Assembly: GCF_964275005.1 (NCBI RefSeq)
Contig: NC_092704.1
Coordinates: forward strand, 4,477,548-4,541,547
Reading direction: 5' to 3'
Origin: Diadema setosum
Taxonomy: Eukaryota; Echinodermata; Echinoidea; Diadematoida; Diadematidae
Length of the DNA: 64,000 bases
Below, in pieces: positions 44,470 through 57,151 of the stretch (position 1 is the first letter of the stretch; each line of letters starts with the position of its first letter). Made by a program: the position numbers and the translations under genes. The notes beneath the pieces were generated by a model. That model saw only the letters and a program-made list of their open reading frames with translations, searched no databases and had not been told where the DNA came from.

Positions 44470-45250
44470 CACGTCCACGTCCTTGGCTTGAACTTAACGT
44501 AACGCCTAGTAGTATACCCTAGAAATCTCGGTCTCGGAATATGTGGTTTAGGTGCCTACCACTCGTGAAGAACATGCTTTGCTCCAGACTAGGTAACAAG
44601 TAGATCTTGGGGAGGGCCTGCTGCGTGCTGGTGCCCTACTTCCTTGCTTGATTGATGAGGTAGTAAAACAGAAACTTTACAGTGCACTTTCTAGACCATC
44701 AACAGATCAAGATAGTACTAGTAGCCGCTCTTGATCCTGCTTGCAGTTGCTGCAGACTATGAGTATGAGGCATGCATCCACCAGCAGACCACCTGTGCTC
44801 AGCCAGCCAGTCGCGCCAGTGTTCGGCGGTCAGTGGTCGTCCGCAGTCCGTGACGCCGACGGTACGGCGTAGCGAGTTGCGCTGTAACAGCTGCTAGCTG
44901 TCTATGTCTGTGGCTGTGTGGGTGAACAGAGTAGGAACAGCAGCAGGAGTAACCTAGCGTCGGGTTAGGATGAGAACTCGTGTAAATGAAAATTCTGAGT
45001 CGTACAACTGGCAGCCATACAACTTGCAAGTCAGGCGCCCTAAAATGCCAAGTTTTCCATAGCTCTGTGGAGGGATCCGATGATGTTCCTCGTTTGTGTT
45101 TACTTGTGTCAGTTGAATCACCCGCGATACGCTGAACCCAGTATTGCTATTACTATAGTCTTGCATTGCTGTTGTGCGTTGGGACAAGTTAGCGTGGTGA
45201 ATTGGACGCGATCAGCGAAATAGTAGCGAGCCCTCTAGAGTTACATGAAA
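44470..45250 (-). promoter_or_regulatory. CpG-rich promoter region of the 11-exon gene
   Basis: GC and CpG content rise sharply between about 44780 and 45200 directly upstream of the minus-strand ATG. No TATA box is evident. The role is inferred from position and composition. Confidence 0.4.
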
Positions 45251-48200
45251 AATATTCTGCTAAATAATGAATGAATAATATCAATTTATTACCAAATTTC
45301 AGTGATGCATACAGTTTGGTTAAGGGTGCTAAGAAATAGCATATTATGCTAATCGAGGTTAGCCCCATAATGTTGATTACACGTTGATTGCAAATTGACT
45401 GAAAATGCACATTTCTCATAACATTATCTTTTAAAGTACATTGTAATTACACATCTTCAGTGTTGGCCTATATCATTTACAATAAGAATAACAGTATTAA
45501 CCATGACAAAAGAAGAATAATAAAAACAAATATCAAGTGAGCTCAACACGAATTGAGTGAAAAATAATGACCTTCATATATATTTCTTTTCCTGAAATTC
45601 AATTTCAAGTTGGTATTCCTCAATTAAATATTGTTGAAAATAATGCAGAGACCCACATGCACTTCCCTGCATGATTATATCGATGAAAAGGTTTTAATCA
45701 GTATAGGGCAGCGGCTTAAACTGCATGCTGGCCTATGCTCATGTAAAGCTTTATACATCACATTTGAAGCAAATGTTAAATCATTTTCTTGTTTGCTTAG
45801 AAACTAACGTCCTGTGGAAAATAAAAGAGAGAGTCATTTGTTTCTCTGTTTTATCTTTCTGAGAAATAAGTTGCCAATTTCATTAAATTATTCTCATCCA
45901 TTCGATAAGACAGATTAATCATTGTAATATTAGTAAGCTGTGGAATTTTTGTCAGAATTAGGTGTATCAGGAAGAGTAACTCATCTGTAACGAAAAATAG
46001 AAGTAAGTAATCCTTCATACAACATTCCAACAACAAAAACTGTCTGGTGGCAACCTAGAAAAAAAAAAAAACATTTTAGGTGGCCCGAGTTTGAATCGAA
46101 TATCCATCGAACGCGTCTTATTTTCCTCAGTCTGAGTCGACGTACATAATACGTTTTGTTTCAAGTTTCAAGTTTCAAGTTTATTTTTGCTGGGGAATCG
46201 TATTGGTGACTCTGCATGAACAATGTACTTCTCCAGCAGCCTACTCTGTCACTGAAAATGTCACAAGCGAGTAGACCTGAAGTTTGTTATTCGTAGTAAC
46301 TGCATGTACTACAATTGCTGAACTCGGCGACTATCTTTTGTATAGCAGGTTTACAATTTAGGCAAAACAAACGTCTATGGTTCAACCCTCATAATTTCTT
46401 AAGAATGGGCGAAGTTGCAGCTTCTCGGGTGCAAACTGCCACCTCAGTAAATTAATGTGTACGAGAGAAAAAAAGTACGACAGTAAAGCACTACCTGTTA
46501 ATATGATATATAAATTGGGCCTATGTATTTCACTTCATAACACTACAGTGTGTTTTATATTCTTTAATTTACACCGTTTAACACTAATCATTATCATACT
46601 TCTTTACTCTGTTGTTTTTACATTTTCTACTTCTCTACCTTCTCTTCCCTCTCCCCTCTCCTCTCCCCCACTTTCTCTAGAATGCGTGTACACGATTCCT
46701 TTGAACCGTTTGAGTAAGTAGGCCTATTAGTAGTTTGCATGTATGCAAAGTTCCCTAGCTTGGTGGGGGGTTTTTTAAATAAAAACTTGTAAAAAATAAA
46801 TTGAGCACGATGGTGAAAAGAAAAGTCAGTTTCCCTCGTAGGGAAGAGGATAGTTAGTAATGATTAATTCTCTGCCTGTAATCAACTGTCGATATAACAT
46901 ATTGATCTCTATAGATAGCCAAACACATAAAAAAAATCATGAGCATACCCTAGTCATAGTTTTTTTCTTTTTGTTTTTTTTTTCTTTTTTTTTAGCACGA
47001 TCATTTACTTCAGTGAATGACAGAGGTATAATATATACATTATCTATTCTGCACGATTTTTAGGGGTGATGACCGAGCAAAATGTGTCCATACTTTTAAC
47101 GAAATTCCCTTTTCATTCTCTTGTTCTTTTAAAACTAAAAATCCCAGTCTATCATTCTAAAATTTCATCGGCATCAATTTTTTTTTTACAATGAAATTTT
47201 ACAGCGATCTAGTGATAATGTTATCAAGTTGGCTTCTAGAAAAGGAAAGGGGTATGGGAAAAGTTTCATTAAAATTAAAATGAACACTTAAATACTCGAT
47301 TATCAATTTCAAACCTCTTTGTCATAAATCGTCCGAAGAAAAGCTATATAGCCAGGGGAAAGGGGTGTTCAGAAGTCGACTTAGCGAGATATAATGGCGC
47401 CATGTTGACTTTTATAATGTTGATACTTCGAAATGGGAAATCAAATATCTTGAAATGTCGACATAATGTGGGTATTAAGTCAACTTGACAAGAAGAAGTA
47501 TTTTACCATGTTGTAAAGTAGAGTGGCGCTTCGACCCTTCCGCCAATGTAAGATGTAGGGCCTAATTATATCAGAAATGGATTAAAACTTTCAGAGACTG
47601 GCGCACTGAACAGTTCGAACTATTAAAAGATAACTCTTGTATTGAGTTAATTGGATTGACGAGTCAGGGGTAAAAAACTGGTACGATAAGACCAAGAGTG
47701 ACTTTGTTCGGTGGACGAAAAATTATGAAAAATTGGATTCAAAACAGGAGAAGGGGGAGGAAAAAAAAGGGTAGGGGACTGTTCTTGTCAAATCCATCAT
47801 CGCAGGCAATAAGGACCGCTATTCAGCCAACCATGCATGTAGGGTGGAGCGAGGTGGAGCTAATCCCATGGTAATGTCACGTACCGATGGTATGGATTCC
47901 TGGCCCCGAAGGCGGCGGTGGTGGCATCGAGCGAGCGAACGGCCATGACTAAAATATTCGAGATCTCTCCTCCCTTTTCCCTCTTTCCACCATTCCTTTT
48001 TTCTTTTCCTGCAAGATCTTTGCATCTTCTTGTGGATTGCGTGATTAACAACAATGTGTAAGTCAGTAGTGATGTGAATGGGTGAGTGCGTGTGAATGTT
48101 CTTGGATATCTGTGGATTACAGCAGTGTTAAGGGGCAAAAGAATGATGGAGACCATGACAACCAATTCGAACACTCTCCATGATAAAGAGAATGGGATAT

Positions 48201-48824
48201 TCAGTGGATAGAGAGATAGATAGACAGATAGATAGATAGATAGATAGGCAGACAGACAGGCATATAAATAGATATATGAAGAGTTTGATCGCAAAACGGG
48301 TTACAAGTGCCACTTTTTAAAATTTACTGTAATGTCCACCATCAGATAGAGTAAAATAAAACCGTTCCAGCCATACTTCACATGTTGCCTAACGAGGAAT
48401 ATTTTAAAAGTTATGCATAAAAGTATCCCATAGTTTCTTATAATACTCTATTTTTTTTAACCAGGTTTGATCGCAAATATCTCAAATTGACAAAAATAGA
48501 GTTAACTCGTTTTGCAACGAAACTCTTCAAAGTATGCAATCATGGAATTTGGTAGCGGATAAAGACGCTAAATGTCTTTTATAGTTCCTGTGTGCCTGCA
48601 CACTTACTGTTGGGTTTTGCTCTGATATACACACTTTTGTATATGAAATATGTGATAGATCACCATGATAACACGATTACCGATGGGTAATGACGAAAGG
48701 CGAAATATTAACCAAAACGGTTAGCCGGAAGTACTCAGGCTCAGAACTTACCCGATCATGGTTGCTACTATGTTTTAGCTTTAAATGATAGAAGGGATAC
48801 ATGGGATTTAATGTTTAAGGACAA
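45251..48824. other. Intergenic; short tandem repeats only
   Basis: No gene supported. (AAGTTTC)n at about 46158-46184 may be the tail of a decayed retroelement. (AGAT)n/(AGAC)n at about 48207-48262 yields a spurious low-complexity ORF. Confidence 0.5.
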
Positions 48825-49361
48825 GTTCACCTTCATACACATAAGGATTGAAAGAATGCAGCAATATTAGTAGAACACATCAGTGAAAGTTTGAGGAAAA
48901 TCGGACAATCGATGCAAAAGTTATGAATTTTTAAAATTTTTGTGTTGGAACCGCTGGATGAGGAGACTACTAAGGCTCGTGATGTCATATGAGTACAACA
49001 GTATAAAGAAAATGTAAAGAAAATTCAACATATTTTCACTTTTTTCGCATAATAAAAGAGCACTTGACTTGCCTCTTTCTAAAGGCGAAGGGAATAATAT
49101 CACCCATAACATATGTCAGTAACGAGTCAAGGGAATGTGTGAAATTTTGTGAAATTCTCTTCATATTTTCCTTATACTGTTGTACGCATGTGACATCATA
49201 CACTGCAGTAGTCTTCTCATCCAGCGGTGACTGCACAAAAAATTCAATAATTCATAACTTTTGAACGGATTGTCCGATTTCCCTCAAACTTTCAATGATG
49301 TGTTCTACTATTGCTACATTCTCTCAATCCTTATGTTATTGAAGGTGAACTTGTCCTTTAA
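48825..49361. mobile_element. Intact TTAAAGGACAAG palindromic MITE
   Basis: The left arm TTAAGGACAAGTTCACCTTCA and right arm TGAAGGTGAACTTGTCCTTTAA are the ends of a near-complete palindrome; TTAA at 48825-48828 and 49358-49361. It is the uninterrupted reference for the split copy at 29893-34162. Confidence 0.75.
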
Positions 49362-51800
49362 TATTGCACTGAACATGACCGATACTTCAGCGACCACACA
49401 CACACATGCGCGCGCGTGCGGGCGCGCATTGGCTTTCTGTCGCCATTCGTCGTCGTGTTTGCATACACGTTATTGTAACAACATTATACAATGTAGTACA
49501 CATTGTACCTGTATAGCAGATAGCGGGAAAGGGAGACAGACAGACCAAGGAAGATACTTTCTTGGACAGACATAAGGACATATATACATAAAGAGGTGTA
49601 CGGAAAGAAAAAAACAATATACTTTAAATGCGTTTTCACTCTCTGCCGTTACCATGACATCAGTAGCAACAAAAGGAGGACTCTATAAGAATCTCTCATT
49701 AGATCAATCTTTGTATGAATTTATGTGCCACGAGCGAGGAAAAAAAAGAACAGTCTGTCCATATCCAATACGAGAACGTCATCACTTTGGTGGGTTGATG
49801 CTGCTCTGTGGTGAATTCCATCAAGATTATTGCCATTAAACCTGAATCTCGACCTGACAGACTTAATCACAGTTGTGGATAACAGGAGAATTGGCATCTA
49901 AATGTGAAATCCCCTCCTTCGTCGATAAATCTTGTATTAAGTGTTAATGGAATAATGAAGTCGAGACTGTTGGCTATAATCTGGCAAGGGTCAAGATGCG
50001 GATATTGTTCCTTTCTTTCGAATTTCATGAGGCTGTCTAGGGTATATATAAAGCCTTAGCGCACGGAGCAATTTGAACACAGCTGCATAGTGGTAAGCAA
50101 TTAATTTCATGACAAATGTGTAATACCTAGACGATTGTCTTTAAATGAGAGCACAGACCCTAGTTTTACCTTTAAAAAATAATTTTCACATTTATTCTCT
50201 TTAAAATATAACACCCTCCCTCCGAAGATGGCAAAATTAGCTTCTGACGCCATCCTAGATTCCCCAACACTTTGCTCTGTATGTCAATAGACTTAGGCTC
50301 GCAACCAGGTGATTGTCCGTCCTTCGAGTGACACCAAACGTTATTTGCCTCGGGTTAGACGAGAATAATGAATGAGGGTGCCTTGCAGGGAGACCACAAG
50401 ACGCCATACGGAGGAAGTTAGACTCACTCTATAGTAATCGATTACATGTGGCAAACGAGATACCTCGGATGCTTAACCCTTGTGCCGTCTTCAATCGTTT
50501 ACTCGGTATGTAAACGACGTCGGAATGTTCCAGCGACATCGAAAGACGGTAATCGTTATCACATGGCGGGCTGTCGAATAACAAGTTGGATGGAATCGTG
50601 TTGCATCGCGCATAAATATGAAAATAACTTCCCCTCTTGTGTATTTTCACAGCGACTGTAAGCTTGCGATTTTTGGATGAACCTTTATTTTTGTTAGAAT
50701 CCCGAGACGTGTACGTAGTTTTAAACCCGCGGCGTCACATTTTCTTTAGTCTCATTTTCGATGTCCATGGGATTGTATTTACTGTTAAAGTTTAGATGAG
50801 CAAGTACAAGTAGGAAAAACAGTTCTGCAAATTGGCAGAATCGCCGAGAGGACAAACTTCCATTAATTCACTGGCGCCTGCATTGGGCACTACGAACTAT
50901 TTATGCTCAAATAAAAATGGTTTGATAGAAGAACGACATTTTTTGTGCTGCATTTCATGTGAATTTCGTCAGATTCATGAGAGCGAATATAAACGGACGT
51001 TACATTGTGTCAATAACCATCTTTATTAGACTTGAGATCGACGTGGAATGCATATTTTACACTAAGCATTACATGTACATGTATTGATCAACCTCTTTTT
51101 TTTCTCACACAACCATTACGTCTACATGGTTTATGGGTAATAGAGATTAATCAATCAAAGCGATCATCTCGTCTTTCCCATTGTGCCTGTTTATTACGTA
51201 ATTAATGATGACAGCAAGTCATTGAGGTATAGCTGAGTCCACCACCTTTAGTTTGCCCATATTTGTGGAAGTCGTTCACCTGGCCGGAGATGTTTCTTTA
51301 TTTTCATTGTTGTGAGAGTCAAGCCGACAGAGAAAGTTCAAACGATGACAAACGATGACAGAAACCGGGAGTAGATATCAAGAAAAGATTCCCGCTCCCC
51401 AGCGGATAAGCGATGCCGCTGAAAGGAGAGGGAACGCCTATACGCGATTACTCACCACAAGAGCTGTAAATCATATTCACTTGACCAGAAAGACCATTCA
51501 TTCCAATTAAACACCCACGAGTCTACACTTCCACCATGAGGACGTCTCTAATTTCTTTTGACTCCCAGACGGTGAATTTTGAATTTCTGCCTGAAATATA
51601 AAGGAAAACGAAAAGAAAAAAGATAGATGACTGAGAAAGAGAGAGAGGGAAAGTGAGAGAAAGGAGGGGATGGTTAAAAATCGCCGAGAAATTGATGTAA
51701 TCTGTGATAGATTGTTCATCACTGGTAAGTTTCGATGCGCATCTCACCTGCTGTCAATCAAACATAAATTCGATCAATCACGGCCAGTGTTTTAAGCACC
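49362..51800. other. Intergenic, nothing assigned
   Basis: Only a CA/CG alternating tract at 49395-49420 was noted; no supported gene. Confidence 0.45.
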
Positions 51801-51814
51801 GGGGGAATTGTCAC

Positions 51815-52264
51815 GCCGAGTCGAGCCAATCAGAGACGAGGTAAGAAAACTTCTCCTCCTGTCTACCAACATCATCTCGAACCATCATCATCGCTCCGCC
51901 GGAAGCTGCCCGTCTCGCTCACGGGCGAACATCTGCCGTGCCTCGGCGCGAATTCTAGGTGTGGTCTTATTGTTATTTTCACCTTAAAACTGTCGAACTA
52001 TTCGTAAAATACAAGGGAAATCTGCTTCTGATATAAAGACAAATCTCCTCTAAGAAGATTGGTCGTTCGCCGTGGCGTGAATTTGATGCGCCTTTTAGTC
52101 TTCTCTTCATTCATTTCGGATGAGATTCCGGCTGGCACCAAACCGAACACCTAGAGCAACGGGATGACAAGCGCAGTCCGCAAGACCAAAATTAGTCCAT
52201 GAATTCGGTGGACTAACGCCTAAAACCATCCTGTTTTGCAACAATCCAGGGCATCATCCATGTG
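51815..52264 (+). promoter_or_regulatory. Probable promoter and 5' exon of a plus-strand gene
   Basis: A CCAAT box (GAGCCAATCAGAGACG near 51824) is followed by CpG-rich sequence and then a strong donor (ATGTG|GTAAGT) with the exon end at 52264. The exon would contain an ATG only two bases before the donor, so it may be entirely 5' UTR or may start the protein. Coding exons are not established in the rest of the window. Confidence 0.35.
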
Positions 52265-55200
52265 GTAAGTCGTACAACGTTTTCTTACTCCTTCTCGCAG
52301 GACTGCTTTTATCCTTTAAAATTGCCGGATTGTTGGGTATCAACCCCTAGCCGGCGAACGCGTCGACTTTTTCCACACGTGCGCCGCTCTCTTAGCTCCC
52401 GGGGACGATGGCAGGTTAGACGAAAACGTGGCGTGGTTCTAATTTGGAGTGATTCTTTCTCGTATTGGGTTTCCTCTCCCGTTGTTGGACTCGACGCGAT
52501 CCTGGGATGATCCGGAGAATACCAGGGCGTAGAGGATTCTCGAGCAAATTATTATTCCAAGATGTCATCTTTCTCAGTTATGTCAACAATTTATGCTGAG
52601 CCGGATATTACTCTTTTTTTTGTGTGTTGGGTATCAAAGCTGAAATTTCTATAGAGGGAAGACACCAAACAAGGGATCCAGGGGAAATAATCCGATGTGT
52701 GTGAAATTCCTCCTCAGAGTTTATTGCGACTATCATGCGGTTAATGTCAAATTCTCCCTTTTAACATTTCAACTTGGAAATAACGCTTCAAAGGTCTACT
52801 TGCATTGTGCTAAAATACGAACTTGTCTATTCTTTGTCTTAATTTTCTTATGTCCTTTTATGGAAGCCTTTGCTTACCATGTATTTTGAAACAATTATTC
52901 AAAAACATTATTCCTGTTATAATATTTTCACTTGGCGATAATCAAGACTCGTCTTAAGACTCGTCTTAAATATCACTGTATCGGTGTTTCCAACAAAGTT
53001 CCTTTGATGGATGTACCAACTGGAAGTTCCATGGAGAGTTTAAGGATATGTACGTCACAATCTAACCAAAAAGAACAATAACAAAATAATACCTTTCTAT
53101 ATAACACTTGCGACTACTACACCATGATGCACTGATGAGCTCCTCTTCAAAACTCTACAAACAATAAAGTAAACCGTGTATATTTGATGTATTTCGAAAA
53201 ACAAAAGCTTTGTTTTCCTATTTCATTTATTTGTGACCGTTCTACACGCCTGTAGACAGGTGGTGGAGAAAGGTGACCATTGGCAATGATTGAAACAAAC
53301 GATTGCTTGATAGCTACACACATCAGAACCCATTTTCTTATGTTTTTGACATTCTTCGCCAAACTACAGCCAGATTTAGTCAGATTCGGCTACTCTTTGT
53401 GTAAATCCGTCTTCATTCCCACTGAAAAAAAAAGAAGCTGTCTGCGTGGGTTCATTGACACACTTTAGATATAAACTGTCACTCCAGTTTTTGCAACTCC
53501 GCACTTTCTGAACGCAGCTGAATTCATTTTCTTTCTGTTTTGTGTGTATCTTTTTTTTTTTTTTTTTTTGCTGGATTCCTGGCTTCTTCAGCACTACGAC
53601 ATCCTGTCGAAGTATTGTATTTACATTTACATATGGGTTTGGTTAAAAATTCAAAACGTAACGAAAAAAAAAAAATTCTTTGAGTCTATACACGACAACA
53701 TGAGGATAGATTTTTGAATTTGCGGTGTTTTTTTTATTATTTCTTTATCATCGATTTATTGATCTAATGCCATATCATGGATTCCTGGTTTTTCTCAGCG
53801 GCCCTCCATGGTCTTCCGACGTTTTTTATTTTTTCGGGGCATTAGAAATTAATGAATTGCTGCCTGATTAGGTTTGTCATTTCACTCTCCGAGTACAAAT
53901 CAGGAAGGAAAGACTGAAAAACTTCATTGTAAAACTCCTTTGCAGTTTTACTGTAACACATGCGATTGTTGTTGGGTTTTTGGGTTTTTTTTACACCTCT
54001 GCCCAGAATAAGTGTCAGACAGCAACGGAACCCATTGGGTCATCTATATACTTCTGCCGATTTGTATAGAACAAAGAAATCGATTGCATGGTTTTTGTCA
54101 ATAATGATCACTGCAAATTTTCGGCATTGTCATTTTGGTTGCAGCTCATGCTTTAACATGCATGTTTCATTAATAGTATTCTCACAGTGATACAATACAA
54201 ATCGTCAGAAGTCTGTAACATTAAAAGTCTTTGTGTGTGTTTATTTTTTTTTCTTTTAATCCAGAGTATCACAAACACAAAGTAGCAACCGCAAACACCA
54301 CTTCTAATTGGCTATAATGTAATCTATAAGTAAAACGTAAAACAAGATTCTGGGGAGAGTCTTGTCAGAAATATTGTATAATGATAAAGAAGTGATATTG
54401 ACAATGATTTCTTATGATGACGATAAATAATGATGGTTAAACGTCATAATGATGATGATGACGATGATGTTGCTAGTGGTGGTGACGATGATGATGGTGA
54501 TAATGATGATGATGATGATGATGATGATGGCGTTGATTATATTATTGGTATCTATATCGACAGAGATAATGATGATCACGAAAATGGCTAATGACCATTG
54601 TCAGGATAAGCATCAGACTGGCGTTCTTATTTAGGGCTACTTATTTTTAAATCCTCGCTAGCACAAATTCTCAAGATTGATTATCTAGATAACAAAAGCA
54701 GTTCTCAAAGTGGCAGAGTGGTTGCTACATCGATTAAGCATGATTGGCGCCAAATCACATGACGAGAAACTTGAACTTCGCCTGTTGCCATGGTGATCTT
54801 GCTTTCACTTCTAAGAGGAGTCCATTGGGAAATCCCGTCTCTCTTATTTGCCTCATGTTACTTTCAAATTTTGCAAAAGAAAAAAATAGACCGAGAATAA
54901 AACTGACTAAACATGCATGAATCCGTAAATTAATCAATAATTTATGAATAAAGTCATATAGGCCCTATATAAATAAAGATTTTCAGCTTTCATATGAATA
55001 AGAGTCACAATATGAAAAATAAGAGGAAGAGAGGATTTATACTAACATAGTTCTAACGAACAGAAAAAGAGAGATAGACAAATGAAAGAATATTATTTAT
55101 TCATTGTGTTTTATCTATTTTATACTGAAGGGTTTGCATGGCTGGTCTATTCAGTTTTGTAAAACTGCTTTCCAAAGGTGCCGTTTAGAAGTAAGAAGCA

Positions 55201-56767
55201 TCATTCTACATGAAAATACACAACAAAGATACATTGTTTATGTAACAATTAAGTTATAATAAGAGAATTGAAAACGAATAAAGGGGAAATCAACGAGAGA
55301 AACTTTCATCGCAGAGGACTGTTCTTCGATCATTGCAAAACGTTGTGGGGTCTTGAGCATTGCTCTGTTCTAGCGTCTAAACTCTGAAAGGGACTGACTT
55401 TAGCCGTGAACATGTCATGAAAAGCGAGTTACTACAAGTTTGTATGACGTTTTAATGCAAAACCAGGGGGCGATCTATTGCGCTATACGCTGACATTGCT
55501 GTTCTGGAGCGATTGCCGCCTACGACGAACGAGGCATGCAAGCATTTGAGAAAGACCCTCTTGATGGGAGGGGCAGAATTTTTAATCCTACCCCCTCCAA
55601 TTCTGTCATCTGAAAGTGCTCATCTTTACTACCCACTCTTGATGATTCGGCCCAGGGGACATGGGGGTGTGGGAGGGGGGTGGGGGAGGGGGATGGGGGG
55701 TTGCACGAATTTATCAATGTTTGGCTTTGTTTCCTTTTGCTAGTTTTGTCTTCTAGTTCTATTTTTTGAACACGCCCTCACAGCGGGAGAGGGCTAATTC
55801 TCTTTTGTGGAAAAGTTCGTCAGAAATCGACGGGTTAATTTCGTCGTCAGACATCTCGCACTATTTCCCTCGATAGTGATCAATGACCGTCTGAGAACCG
55901 TAAGCCCTGTCCCCTCCCATTAAATCTAACGTCTTCTACAAGACTAGCCTTGGCCGATTTTTCCTGCCCGCAAACGTCAGTAATGGTAACGCTCAGTTGG
56001 ACGTATAGACCCTGACGAGGAAGTCTTCAATTGGCAAAGACAGAGAAAACAATATTTCTCTTTGAATGCTGCAACGGTTGAGGGCGGGCTTCACTGTCTG
56101 GTGGGAAATGCACCATTCCACCCCCCCCCCCCCATTTATTTCATTGCTACGTTCTGACGTTGGTTATTAAGTTATAATACATCATGCAGAGAAGCGAAGC
56201 ACTTAATAACTATATATTTCTTATTTCTGCAGTGGCGAACGGATATGCAGTGTTGCGTTACTCTCTGCATTGACATTCGGGTGTAGCATCGTAAACGCAC
56301 TTTCGGCACCACTTTTAGAGTCTACCTCTTCCTTCTAGTTTCAGTTTTTCACTCATCTACCTTCTCTTATGCTTCTTTCTCTTTCCCCATCTTTATCCAT
56401 TATTATCATTTTCTCCTTCTTCTTTATCCCCCATTTTTACTTCTCCTCCCTTACCAGTTTTCCTCTCGTTTTCCTCTCCATTTTGTTCTTCTGTCTTCCC
56501 TTTTGTTCGTTGCGTCTTTGCAGAGGTGCAAAAAGTAGGCCTCTGTCGTTTCCTAGCGCAACTTCTTCATTCTTCTTTTTCTTCTTCTTCTCCTTCTTCT
56601 TTTTCTTCTTCTGCTTTTTCATATTGCTATCATTGTTTTTGTTTATGTTAAGTTTACTGAATTGTTCTTTTCTTATCGTTATTTTTCTTATACTCAACTT
56701 CTGTTATATTCAACTTCCTTTTGCCGACTACCCCCAATCTAAACAAATGCTAATGTGCCTATGTGTA
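52265..56767. other. Probable long intron or intergenic DNA
   Basis: No ORF with coding character. T-rich tract at 53550-53570 and (GAT)n at about 54450-54530. Confidence 0.4.
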
Positions 56768-57151
56768 TTAAAGGGATGGTACAGTATTGGTGGAGATGAG
56801 AATTGGGCTTTTAACTTTTTGCGAGATACCAAGAAAACACTTAAGATATAGTACAGAGCATACCATTTTAAGAGGAATTAAAAGTTTATTTGATGAAAAT
56901 CGGGTTTGGAATAACTGAAATATTCCAAAACAAAGTAAAACAAAGCAAATTTCGTAATAAAGTGTGGGTCCCACACTTTATTAGAATCGCTCTTTTTTGG
57001 ATATCTCAGCCATTTCAAAACCAATTTTCATTGAATAAACGTTGAATTCCTCTTCGAATGACATGTTCTTTCATACTTCATAAGAGGTTTCTCATTATCT
57101 CACCAAAAATTTTTTAGAAACCTGAAAACCAAAACTGTACCATCCCTTTAA
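56768..57151. mobile_element. Intact TTAAAGGGATGG palindromic MITE
   Basis: TTAAAGGGATGGTACAGTAT at the left and ACTGTACCATCCCTTTAA at the right, TTAA at both ends (56768-56771, 57148-57151), arms complementary over most of their length. Best-preserved copy of this family in the window. Confidence 0.8.

Noticed and set aside
48128..48313. Membrane-protein-like ORF
   Set aside because: Produced by AGAT/AGAC microsatellite on the minus strand.
56369..56851. 160-codon plus-strand ORF
   Set aside because: Driven by pyrimidine-rich TTC/CTT sequence; Phe/Ser/Leu low complexity and it runs into a palindromic MITE.
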